DNA from: CAZYSK01 sp964649415
Lineage (GTDB): Bacteria > Chloroflexota > Anaerolineae > B4-G1
Reading direction: 5' to 3'
DNA length: 64,000 nt
NCBI GenBank assembly: GCA_964649415.1
Contig: CAZYSK010000003.1
Coordinates: forward strand, 86,103-150,102
Both the position numbers and the translations under genes were made by a program. Below, piece by piece: positions 1 to 7,974 of this stretch. Every line of letters starts with the position of its first letter. Position 1 is the first letter of the stretch. The notes beneath the pieces were generated by a model that saw only the letters and a list, made by a program, of their open reading frames with translations, was not told where the DNA came from and did no database searches.

Positions 1-915
1 ATCAGCCAGGATATCCCACACACGGTCAGGTGTCGCGGCAAGTGCCGCCCGGCGCTCACGGAAAGGGGCAAAATAGGCAGCCAGGTTCTCAGCAAAGAGT
101 CGTTTGCACTGCACACATCCGACCTTCGCGGAGCGACAATCCGCCTCAATCTGGGCTACCTGGTCGGACGAAAAGAAGCCGTGCAGACTGAAGACGTTGC
201 ACACCTCAGGATGGCCAGGATCAGAGCGGAATTTGCGGGCCGGGTCGGTCATCATCCGCATCACCCGCTGCTGAATCTCCTCTGGCGATGCGGCGATCTC
301 AATGTGATTGTCGAGCGACTTGCTCATCTTCTGCTGACCATCGATCCCCACCACCTTGGGGAACTCGGTGAACTTGCCCTTAGGCTCAATCAGCACATCG
401 CCAAAATGGTGGTTGAAGCGCCGCACGACTTCACGCGTGAACTCCAGGTGAGGTGCCTGGTCTACACCCACTGGGACAGTGTCAGCCTTGTACAGCGTGA
501 TGTCGGAAGCCATCAACACCGGATAACCGACCAATCCATAGTTGACGTTTTCCGGGTGCTGGCGGACCTTGTCCTTGAAAGTCGGCAAACGGGTTAGCCA
601 ACCCAGCGGGGTAACCATTGATAGGACAGTATGAAGCTCAGTCACCTGGGGCACGTGAGACTGCACAAAGACGATGGTCCCCTGTTCGGGATCCATCCCG
701 GCGGCCAGCCAGTCCAAAGCCATCTCGTAAGTCCAGTTGCGCAGCTTGTCCGTGTCCTGCAGCGTGGTCAGAGCGTGCAGGTCCACGACACAGTAGACGC
801 AGTCGTATTCAGTCTGTAGCGCAACGTAGTTGCGAATTGCGCCCAGGTAATTGCCAAGGTGCTGACGACCGGTGGGCCGAGCGCCGGAGAAGACGCGGCC
901 TTTCTTTGTGCTCAT
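1..915 (-). CDS. trpS: Tryptophanyl-tRNA synthetase, 3' end cut by window
   Basis: Class I aminoacyl-tRNA synthetase charging tRNA-Trp. The translated N-terminus has the HIGH-equivalent (GARPTGRQHLGNYLGA, residues about 11-26) and further on the KMSKS loop (QQKMSKSLDN, encoded near 310-330). The ATG at 913-915 is preceded by GGGAGGAG with good spacing, so the start is clear. The frame stays open to base 1: 305 codons are visible and only the last few tens of residues of a normal ~330-350 aa TrpRS should be missing. It has its own promoter in the gap to acpS. I see no T-box leader. Function is certain from the motifs. Confidence 0.96.
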   Translation of the reverse strand, partial: MSTKKGRVFSGARPTGRQHLGNYLGAIRNYVALQTEYDCVYCVVDLHALTTLQDTDKLRNWTYEMALDWLAAGMDPEQGTIVFVQSHVPQVTELHTVLSMVTPLGWLTRLPTFKDKVRQHPENVNYGLVGYPVLMASDITLYKADTVPVGVDQAPHLEFTREVVRRFNHHFGDVLIEPKGKFTEFPKVVGIDGQQKMSKSLDNHIEIAASPEEIQQRVMRMMTDPARKFRSDPGHPEVCNVFSLHGFFSSDQVAQIEADCRSAKVGCVQCKRLFAENLAAYFAPFRERRAALAATPDRVWDILAD

Positions 916-993
916 CGTTTCGGGTACTCCTCCCTGTCTGTCTTGTGCCTAAGATGCGTGCCTCTAGTGCAAGATCCTGTTCTGCGCCCGCGT

Positions 994-1022
994 AGTGTAC
1001 CACACTCACGGCGGTGCGGCAA
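994..1022 (-). promoter_or_regulatory. Promoter of trpS
   Basis: On the minus strand TTGCCG (1017-1022), a 17-bp spacer and TACACT (994-999), with TGG just before the -10 (extended -10). It gives a leader of about 70 nt before the trpS ATG. Confidence 0.6.
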
Positions 1023-1067
1023 GCAAAGTCCACGTGAACGGACAGCCGCCGCCACGCCAGGAGCTGC

Positions 1068-1439
1068 CTACTGCGCCACTACAAAGGCAACAGCATATTG
1101 ACGCGTGTGGGAAAGGCTAATCGCCCATTCAGTGAGACCGAGAGCCTCGGCGCGCTTGGCGGCACGGCCGTAGAGACGAACGTACGGCTTGCCCCGCCTG
1201 TCACCAACGACCTCCACATCCCGCCAGTGGATCCCGTCACGGGCCAGCATGCGCACACCCACACCTAGCGCCTTGGAGACGGCCTCTTTCGCAGCGAAAC
1301 GCGCGGCCAGTTCCGCCGGATGACCCCGACAGTACAAAACCTCGGATGGGGTGAACACGCGGTCGAGGAAGCGGTCCCCATAGCGCGTCAGTATTCGCTT
1401 CACTTGGGCGACCTCGACCAGATCAACTCCGGTGACCAT
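1068..1439 (-). CDS. acpS: Holo-[acyl-carrier-protein] synthase
   Basis: Transfers 4'-phosphopantetheine from CoA to acyl carrier protein. The ATG at 1437-1439 (MVTGVDLVEVAQV) was chosen because it matches the family N-terminus and follows GGGAG; an open frame continues 27 codons further upstream but lacks family similarity. 123 aa, the usual size. Visible motifs are GVDLVEV (Mg2+-binding Asp), the RFAAKEAVSKALG helix with the catalytic Glu/Lys, and ISLSHTRQYAVAFV at the C-terminus. It lies 77 bp after the M16 pair on the same strand, probably the distal gene of the ugd/M16 run. Confidence 0.95.
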   Translation of the reverse strand: MVTGVDLVEVAQVKRILTRYGDRFLDRVFTPSEVLYCRGHPAELAARFAAKEAVSKALGVGVRMLARDGIHWRDVEVVGDRRGKPYVRLYGRAAKRAEALGLTEWAISLSHTRQYAVAFVVAQ

Positions 1440-1516
1440 TGAGGCTCCCGATACCAAGTCCCAGATTGGAGACTCCAGACCAATCCATACGGCACTCCAT
1501 GGCCGCAAACTGAGGC

Positions 1517-2785
1517 TCATCCACCGATGGGCGGGCCGGCGATGGCCAAAGCGTACGCATCTGGGTCGAGCCAGCGCTGCGCGACGGCACGCACGCGCTC
1601 GGCGCTGATCTCGCCGATCAATCCCGCGTAACGCTTGAGGTAATCCAAGCCCAACTCGTAGCGCTCCATGTCGAGGATGGTACGCGCCACCCCCTCGTTG
1701 GTCTCCAACCGCAAGGGCAGGCTGCCCGTGATGAACGCCTTGTTATCGTCCAACTCATCCCCATCCACCAAATCCTCGCACAAGCGACGAATCTCAACGC
1801 GGATACTCGCGATTGCGCGCTCCACGTTGGCCGGATTGACGCCAGCGACTACACGCCACGGACCAGGGCCTGGACCTCCATCCACACGGCTGAACGAATA
1901 GTAGGCCAATCCCTGCTCGTCGCGCACGTTCTCCCCCAGACGGCCCATCAACCCGAAGACCCCCAGGATCGTGTTGGCCAAGAGCGCGTCCAGAAAGTCT
2001 GGCGAGGAGCGGGGGGGACCGGGATAGCCCAGGACAATGTCGGATTGGGTCTTGCCAGGGATAAGAACCGTTCGCTCGCGGACCTCGCTGACTCTCGGGA
2101 CCTCGGGCAGAGCGTTGCGTTCATAGCCCTGGCCCTCCCAATCGCCAAGAGACTCCTCCATCTGCGCCAGTGCATCGGCGGTCTCCACGTCACCCACCAC
2201 GGCGACGACCATGCCCCGCGGGCCGTAGCCGCCAGTGTAGAACTGAGCCAGGTCATTCCGCTTGAGACTAGCAACTGTCTCGATGTAGCCAATGATACTG
2301 CGCGCGTAGGGGTGCCCAGGAGGATACACCAGCTCGTGGAAGGTCAGACCTGCCATACGCCCGGTATCGTTAGGACGCTCCGCCAAGTCGGTCAGGATCT
2401 CGCCACGCAGTCGCTCGATCTCATCCTCGACGAAGGCAGGATAGCGGAGCACGTCCGCCAGTATGGCCAATACCCGGGGCAGATCCTCAACCAAGCTCTT
2501 GGTGGCAAAACCAGTCGTGTACGTACCTGCACCGACGCCCACACTGGCGCCGACGGATTCCAACTCCTCGTAGACCTGCCCAAACGTGCGATGTGCAGTG
2601 CCACGCATCAGGGCACTAGCCGTGAAGGTGGCCAGTCCAGCCTGCTCGCACAGCTCGTCATAGGCTCCCACAGATAGGTAGCCACTGATGACGACCGACG
2701 GATTGCTATGGTTTTCGCACACCAACACGACGATGCCATTGGGCAACTCGTGGCGCGTGATGTTCTCGGTTCCGGGAATGGACAT
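1517..2785 (-). CDS. M16 family peptidase-like protein, non-catalytic subunit
   Basis: Insulinase/MPP-like protein of 422 aa with the two-lobe M16 fold (N-lobe begins HELPNGIVVLVCENH; GLMGRLGENVRDEQGLAYY in the second half is the typical C-lobe Arg-Tyr region). The zinc motif HXXEH is absent: the corresponding segment reads FTASALMRGT. It is therefore most likely the inactive partner of the peptidase encoded just upstream, as in bacterial heterodimeric M16B pairs. The ATG at 2783-2785 has AAGGAG five bases upstream; an alternative start 10 codons earlier has no such site. 36 bp separate it from its partner, so co-translation is likely. Substrate unknown. Confidence 0.9.
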   Translation of the reverse strand: MSIPGTENITRHELPNGIVVLVCENHSNPSVVISGYLSVGAYDELCEQAGLATFTASALMRGTAHRTFGQVYEELESVGASVGVGAGTYTTGFATKSLVEDLPRVLAILADVLRYPAFVEDEIERLRGEILTDLAERPNDTGRMAGLTFHELVYPPGHPYARSIIGYIETVASLKRNDLAQFYTGGYGPRGMVVAVVGDVETADALAQMEESLGDWEGQGYERNALPEVPRVSEVRERTVLIPGKTQSDIVLGYPGPPRSSPDFLDALLANTILGVFGLMGRLGENVRDEQGLAYYSFSRVDGGPGPGPWRVVAGVNPANVERAIASIRVEIRRLCEDLVDGDELDDNKAFITGSLPLRLETNEGVARTILDMERYELGLDYLKRYAGLIGEISAERVRAVAQRWLDPDAYALAIAGPPIGG

Positions 2786-2821
2786 GGGGCTCCTTGTGCG
2801 ACAAACGTGGCGCATGCGGCG

Positions 2822-4096
2822 CTACTGACCGTTCGTGGGGACGTACCATCCGACTGTGCGGTTCGACTGCCTGAGATACTTCTGCGCCACGCGCTGGACA
2901 TCCGCCACAGTGACAGCGCTGAGGTTAGCGATGTAATTCTCAAACCAGGTGTGATCGGCGAAGATCTCACTGAACCCCAACCACAGGGCCTGGCTGGTGA
3001 CCGACTCACTGGAGTAGGCAAACTGCGCCTTGGCCTGCTTGATCGCCTTGGACAGCTCCTGCTGCGTGACCGGCTCAGCGATAACACGCTCGATTTCGGC
3101 ATTCAGCGCCCCCTCCAGCTCGACCAGGGTACGACCGGCACGCACGACGGCGAAGATACTATACACAAAGGGATCCACCGCCGGGGTTAAGGAACCAGAT
3201 ACAGCGATCGCAAACTCTGCCGCCACCAGCGCCCTGTACAGACGGCTGCTCTTGTTGGTCAGGCCGCCGCCGAAGAACGTCATGCCACTCGCCCCGGAGA
3301 GAATAGCATCGAGCACGGTCAAGGCGAAGAAGTCGGACTCCCGAACACTGGGGGCGCGAAATGCCATCTCGAAGTATGCGACCTGGCCCTCCCCCTCGCG
3401 TATCACCCTCCGCTCTCCCATTTGAGGCGGCTCAATCGCGCTCACGACCGGGATATCTAGGCCACGGGAAATAGCGCCAAACCGGCTCTCAATGAGACGC
3501 ACCATCTCGCCCGTGTCGAAGTCGCCCACAGCGACGGCCAGCGCGTTTTGGGGTGCGTAGTACGTACGATAGTGCGCGTGCAGTTGATCGCGCGTCATTG
3601 TCTCCAGGTCGCACATGTGGCCAACGATGTCATTTCCGTAGGGATGGACGCGAAAGGTGGCTGCCATCAACTCCTCGTTGAGCAGAAACTCCGGCATGTT
3701 CTCAGCGCCCTGTCTCTCACTGATGATAACACTGCGCTCAGCAGCAACCTCTTCGGGGTCGAAGAGCGCGTTGGCCATACGATCGGCCTCAATACGCAAC
3801 GCCAACTCAACGTGGGCAGCGGGCAGCGTAGCGAAGTAGGTCGTGAAGTCATGCGCCGTCATGCCGTTGAACACTCCGCCATCTCGCGCGATGGCTTTCT
3901 CCGCTACGCCCTTGGGGAAAGTCGGTGTCCCCTTGAAAAGCATGTGTTCCACCCAGTGAGAGATACCGGTGATCCCTGTATACTCGTTGCGACTCCCCAC
4001 ACGATACCAGACCCAGAAGCTAGCCACTGGAGCCGCGTGGAGCTCCTTGACCAGGATCGTCAGACCGTTGTCCAATGTCGTCTTGAGAAAACTCAC
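2822..4096 (-). CDS. M16 family zinc peptidase (catalytic subunit)
   Basis: Processing-peptidase-like metalloprotease. Zinc motif HWVEH is seen about 50 residues from the start, with the third ligand Glu 76 residues beyond the second His (in VIISERQGAE), as in M16B enzymes. The GTG at 4094-4096 is chosen because GGGAGG lies five bases upstream; a GTG six codons earlier (4112-4114) is possible. About 425 aa, normal for M16B. It pairs with the HXXEH-less paralog immediately downstream and follows ugd by 42 bp. Predicted cytoplasmic: no signal peptide seen. Confidence 0.93.
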   Translation of the reverse strand: MSFLKTTLDNGLTILVKELHAAPVASFWVWYRVGSRNEYTGITGISHWVEHMLFKGTPTFPKGVAEKAIARDGGVFNGMTAHDFTTYFATLPAAHVELALRIEADRMANALFDPEEVAAERSVIISERQGAENMPEFLLNEELMAATFRVHPYGNDIVGHMCDLETMTRDQLHAHYRTYYAPQNALAVAVGDFDTGEMVRLIESRFGAISRGLDIPVVSAIEPPQMGERRVIREGEGQVAYFEMAFRAPSVRESDFFALTVLDAILSGASGMTFFGGGLTNKSSRLYRALVAAEFAIAVSGSLTPAVDPFVYSIFAVVRAGRTLVELEGALNAEIERVIAEPVTQQELSKAIKQAKAQFAYSSESVTSQALWLGFSEIFADHTWFENYIANLSAVTVADVQRVAQKYLRQSNRTVGWYVPTNGQ

Positions 4097-4138
4097 CACT
4101 ACCTCCCACCACACCCGGAAAAGTGTCTGCTACGCCAC

Positions 4139-5443
4139 CTAGCACTCGTAGCCCCGCCCCACTCCCCGGTAGTAGAAACCCAGTTCCTGCATCATCTCGG
4201 GCTCGTAGATATTGCGCCCGTCTATGATTACAGGCCGGTTCATCAGATCGCGGATGCGAACCAGGTCAAGGTTCTTGAACTCGTTCCACTCAGTTACCAC
4301 AACAAGCGCATCACAGCCCGTCGCCAGGGCGTAGGCATCCTCGACCAACTCCGTGTCGGGCATCACCCGAGCGGCTACCTTCATCGCGACCGGATCATAG
4401 GCACGCACTTGAGCACCTGCTGTACACAGCATGTGGGCCATGTGGGCAGAGGGAGCTTCGCGCATGTCGTCGGTATTCGGCTTGAACGCCAATCCAAGCA
4501 ACCCGATCGTCTTGCCCCGTAGACCACCGAGGGCCTGCTCCAACTTGCGCACTGTCGCCCGACGCTGGTAGCTGTTGATCTCCATCACCGCACGAAGCAA
4601 CTGCGGGTGTCGCCCTCTGATCTCCGCCATGTAGGCCAGTGCCCTCACATCCTTGGGAAAGCAACTGCCGCCGTACCCCACACCCGCATCGAGGAAGGCG
4701 GGGCCGATTCGTTTGTCGTACCCCATCCCCGTAGCGACTTCTTTGACGTCAGCTCCCATCGCCTCGCATATATTGGCAATCTCGTTGATGAAGGAGATAC
4801 GTGTGGCCAGAAAGGCGTTAGAGGCATACTTGATCATCTCCGCGGTGCGCAAGTCGGTGATCATGATCGTCGCCCGCAGCGGAAGGTACAACTGGGCTAC
4901 CCTCTCCGCCGCCTCTCGACTCAACGAGCCCAACACCACCCGATCCGGGTACATGAAATCACTGATGGCGGATCCCTCACGAAGGAACTCTGGATTGGAG
5001 ACCACGGCGACGTCCACACTGTTGCCGCGGGACTCGCGTATGATGTCGGCCACCCAATCGCCGGTCCCCACAGGGACGGTTGACTTGTTCACGATGATCA
5101 TTGGGTGATCCATCACGCCAGCAATCGAGCTGGCCGCCATGCGCACGTAGCGTAGATCTGCCTCGCCGTCCACTCCCTCCGGGGTCCCCACCGCGATGAA
5201 CACAAACTCCGATTCGGCCAGCCCCTCCGCATACGAGGCTGTGAAGCCAAGCCTACCTGCTCGCACGTTGCGGGCCACCAATTCCTCCAGGCCAGGCTCG
5301 TAGATGGGCATTGCTCCCTGCTTCAGGTCCTCAATCTTCCCCTCGTTGATGTCCACGCAAGTGACCCGGTTGCCCAAATCAGCAAAGCAGACGCCGGTGA
5401 CCAGCCCCACGTACCCGACGCCGATGACAGCGATGTTCTTCAT
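4139..5443 (-). CDS. ugd: UDP-glucose 6-dehydrogenase
   Basis: Oxidises UDP-glucose to UDP-glucuronate with two NAD+. The 434 aa match the family length. The Rossmann motif GVGYVGLVTG is at residues 8-17, the central NPEFLREG motif at 150-157 and the catalytic Cys at 261 in GYGGSCFPKD. The C-terminal UDP-binding domain holds GLAFKPNTDDMREAPS. ATG start, with GGGGGT about 10 bases upstream. Feeds capsule or envelope polysaccharide synthesis; rfbB lies 10 kb away. It is divergent from the KAP-SUMF gene and heads the run ugd-M16-M16-acpS. Confidence 0.95.
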   Translation of the reverse strand: MKNIAVIGVGYVGLVTGVCFADLGNRVTCVDINEGKIEDLKQGAMPIYEPGLEELVARNVRAGRLGFTASYAEGLAESEFVFIAVGTPEGVDGEADLRYVRMAASSIAGVMDHPMIIVNKSTVPVGTGDWVADIIRESRGNSVDVAVVSNPEFLREGSAISDFMYPDRVVLGSLSREAAERVAQLYLPLRATIMITDLRTAEMIKYASNAFLATRISFINEIANICEAMGADVKEVATGMGYDKRIGPAFLDAGVGYGGSCFPKDVRALAYMAEIRGRHPQLLRAVMEINSYQRRATVRKLEQALGGLRGKTIGLLGLAFKPNTDDMREAPSAHMAHMLCTAGAQVRAYDPVAMKVAARVMPDTELVEDAYALATGCDALVVVTEWNEFKNLDLVRIRDLMNRPVIIDGRNIYEPEMMQELGFYYRGVGRGYEC

Positions 5444-5476
5444 GCTTGTATACCCCCGATGCTCAAGTTGCGGGCA

Positions 5477-5505
5477 ATGATACCACGATCAGCAATTTGT
5501 ACCAA
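5477..5505 (-). promoter_or_regulatory. Promoter of ugd operon
   Basis: Minus-strand TTGGTA (5500-5505), 17-bp spacer, TATCAT (5477-5482) preceded by TGG. The -35 shares bases with the -35 of the opposite promoter for the KAP gene. Confidence 0.6.
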
Positions 5506-5525
5506 GTCGCCAAGGTGGGTATAAT
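5497..5525 (+). promoter_or_regulatory. Promoter of KAP-SUMF gene
   Basis: TTGTAC (5497-5502), 17-bp spacer, TATAAT (5520-5525). It predicts a leader of about 95 nt before the ATG at 5629 and makes any upstream in-frame start unlikely. Confidence 0.65.
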
Positions 5526-5628
5526 CCGTATGCTAGGTGCTGGACGCGCAACGTCGAAAGCCAGCACGCGCTGTCCATATCCAGGAACTCGCCGCCACGA
5601 GCAAGTAGACAGACGAGGGGTAGGCAGA

Positions 5629-7974
5629 ATGAAAACAGTGACCGAGATGCACAGCCTGTGGACCGACCAGCCGATTCTGGGCACAAGACACGACCAGCTC
5701 AGCTTCTCCCACTATGCCGAAGTTCTGACCGAAGTGGTGCTCAGCGCAGACACGCCGATCACCATCGGCGTCTTCGGCCCATGGGGCAGCGGCAAGACCA
5801 GCTTGATGCGGCTCATCGCCGAACAACTGATCAACCGTCGCACGACAGGGCACCGATGGGCGCGGGTCGTCTGGTTCAACGCCTGGCAATACGAGCGCGA
5901 CCAAGGAGCACTCTGGCGGACGTTGCTACTGCGCGTGATCGAAGGACTCGAGAGCGAGCAACTCAGCAAGGAAGACGCACAGCAACTCGCGGACTGGCGA
6001 ATGCGGCTGTACACCGACGTAGAGCGCACCGAGACGGGCTCCATCCAGATTGACTGGCCCAGTTTGGGCAAGGGCGTGTTGCATCTGGGGCTCTCGCTCC
6101 TCCCCACGCCAGCCACGTTTCTCGAACTGGTGCAATTGTTGCAGGGGGAAATGGGGACGCTGGAGGGAATCGTCTCAGCATTCGAGCGCGAGCGTACGGA
6201 GGTCTATCGCCGGCAGTTGATGCTGCTGGAAGAGTTCCAGGGCGGATTCGCTCACCTGGTGAGAGAATACGTCTGGAGTCGCAATGGCCTACTCGTGGTC
6301 TTCATCGACGACCTGGACCGTTGCCTACCTGGACGCGCGGTGGAGGTTCTTGAGGCGATCAAGCTGTTCCTCGACGTGAAAGGGTGCGTCTTCTTCGTCG
6401 CGGTCGATCGGGACATCATTGAGCGGGTGGTCCAGACACAGTATACCGGCTACCTGCTAGGAGAGGACGAAGGAGAAGACGCTGCACCTCCGGCAGGGCA
6501 GAGCTATCTGGAGAAGATCGTGCAGATACCTTTCCACCTGCCACCGCTTGAGGATGATCAGATCGCCGGTTTCATCGACCAGCACGACCCTGATCTGCCT
6601 CGTGGGTGCAGGGACATACTCTCGTTGGGCCTGGAGCCCAATCCACGCGTGGTCAAGCGCACACTCAATATCTTCAGGCTGTTGCTCAAGCTGGCCGAGC
6701 GCCGCATGGTGGAGGGCACCATCGGCCCCATCGTGCCTGAGCTTCTGGCCAAAATGGTCGTGATCCAGGCCCGCTACCACGACCTCTACCAAGACCTGCT
6801 GGAATACCCGAATCTCATCCAAGACCTCGAACTGGCCGCGCGGGAAGGTATGGAGGTGCAACGCCCCGTATCACCGTTTGCCGAGGAAACCCCCGAAGCG
6901 GTGACGCTGCTGGAACGGTACCTGCGTTATAAGCCACTACTGCGAATGCTGCGGGTGGAACCGGCCTTCGCGGACCTGACACGAGAACAGATCACGGCCT
7001 ACATCTACCTCACCCGCACCACCAGCAAAGAGACCGGACACGCCCGCAGAATGGAGGCCGCCCGGCTTTGGCAGGACCTGTTGAGCAACGATCCCACCCG
7101 CCTGCGGTCTGCCGTGGTCACCGTCCAAGCAGAAGGCCTAGCATCCGAGTACATCGAGGCTCTGATGCAGCAAATCTCAACTGAATCGGAAGCCAGCGTT
7201 TCGGAACGCATCTCGGCCGGCACGGCCGTGGCGTATTTGGGTGATCCTCGCGACCTTGATAAGATGGTAGACGTACCCGGTGGCGAATTCGAGTATAGTG
7301 AAGAGGGGGAACTGACATACGTGATGGCATATCGCATCGGCCGCTATCCGGTCACGAATGCCCAATACGCCCGTTTTCTTGCCGCTCATCCCTCCCATCC
7401 CGTGCCCTACCTCGAGGAAGTGTGGGCCGAACCGTACAACTGGGATCCCCACACGCGCGTCTATCCCGAGGAGAAGGCCAACCACCCTGTCGTGCTTGTG
7501 AGTTGGGAGGACGCCTGCGCCTACTGCGAATGGGCCGGTGTACGACTGCCCACTGAGATGGAATGGGAGAAAGCTGCCCGAGGGGAGGATGGCCGAGCCT
7601 ACCCCTGGGGAGACACGTTCAGCTCCGACCGGGCAAACGTGCGTGAGGGCGGAGTAGGGAGTACAACGCCGGTGGGCGTCTATCCAGATGGGGCCAGCCC
7701 ATACGAGTTGCTCGATTGTGCGGGGAACGTGTGGGAATGGACATCCGAGCAAGTGGGGAAGAACCAAATCGTCATTCGTGGCGGTTCATGGAACTTCCAC
7801 GCCAAGGATGCACGGTGCACCTCTCGCGACTACAGCCACCCCGGCCACCGCTCCAACCGTATTGGCTTTCGCGTGGTCACCGGCCCGCGTCCCCAGACCG
7901 GGACGCGCGAGACCCCAGACGCGCACAATGGAGACAACCAACTCAAGATGGAACCTGTCTCGAATCTCACTTAG
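5629..7974 (+). CDS. KAP-type P-loop NTPase fused to SUMF/FGE-like domain
   Basis: 781 aa. The N-terminal KAP NTPase has Walker A GPWGSGKTS (residues 50-58), the conserved VWFNAWQYERD segment and Walker B FIDDLDRC (225-232). A helical middle region follows. From about residue 546 there is a formylglycine-generating-enzyme-like domain (VPGGEF, PVTNAQYARFL, WEDACAYCEWAG, RLPTEMEWEKAARG, YPWGD, AGNVWEWTS, RGGSW). The Cys pair of true FGE is missing: RGGSW (717-721) is followed by Asn-Phe and the later segment has a single ARC. So sulfatase activation is unlikely and a binding or sensor role is possible. The start was chosen by GAGGGG upstream and by the promoter position. Its last 8 bp overlap der, convergent. 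Function unknown; the architecture recalls STAND/KAP conflict or signalling ATPases. Confidence 0.85.
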   Translation: MKTVTEMHSLWTDQPILGTRHDQLSFSHYAEVLTEVVLSADTPITIGVFGPWGSGKTSLMRLIAEQLINRRTTGHRWARVVWFNAWQYERDQGALWRTLLLRVIEGLESEQLSKEDAQQLADWRMRLYTDVERTETGSIQIDWPSLGKGVLHLGLSLLPTPATFLELVQLLQGEMGTLEGIVSAFERERTEVYRRQLMLLEEFQGGFAHLVREYVWSRNGLLVVFIDDLDRCLPGRAVEVLEAIKLFLDVKGCVFFVAVDRDIIERVVQTQYTGYLLGEDEGEDAAPPAGQSYLEKIVQIPFHLPPLEDDQIAGFIDQHDPDLPRGCRDILSLGLEPNPRVVKRTLNIFRLLLKLAERRMVEGTIGPIVPELLAKMVVIQARYHDLYQDLLEYPNLIQDLELAAREGMEVQRPVSPFAEETPEAVTLLERYLRYKPLLRMLRVEPAFADLTREQITAYIYLTRTTSKETGHARRMEAARLWQDLLSNDPTRLRSAVVTVQAEGLASEYIEALMQQISTESEASVSERISAGTAVAYLGDPRDLDKMVDVPGGEFEYSEEGELTYVMAYRIGRYPVTNAQYARFLAAHPSHPVPYLEEVWAEPYNWDPHTRVYPEEKANHPVVLVSWEDACAYCEWAGVRLPTEMEWEKAARGEDGRAYPWGDTFSSDRANVREGGVGSTTPVGVYPDGASPYELLDCAGNVWEWTSEQVGKNQIVIRGGSWNFHAKDARCTSRDYSHPGHRSNRIGFRVVTGPRPQTGTRETPDAHNGDNQLKMEPVSNLT

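Noticed and set aside
916..1067. T-box leader upstream of trpS
   Set aside because: No AGGGTGGNACCGCG-like antiterminator or specifier stem is readable, and a simple promoter fits the gap.
5446..5628. N-terminal extension of the KAP-SUMF protein
   Set aside because: The promoter at 5497-5525 lies inside it, the sequence is not family-like, and ATG 5629 has a good ribosome binding site.
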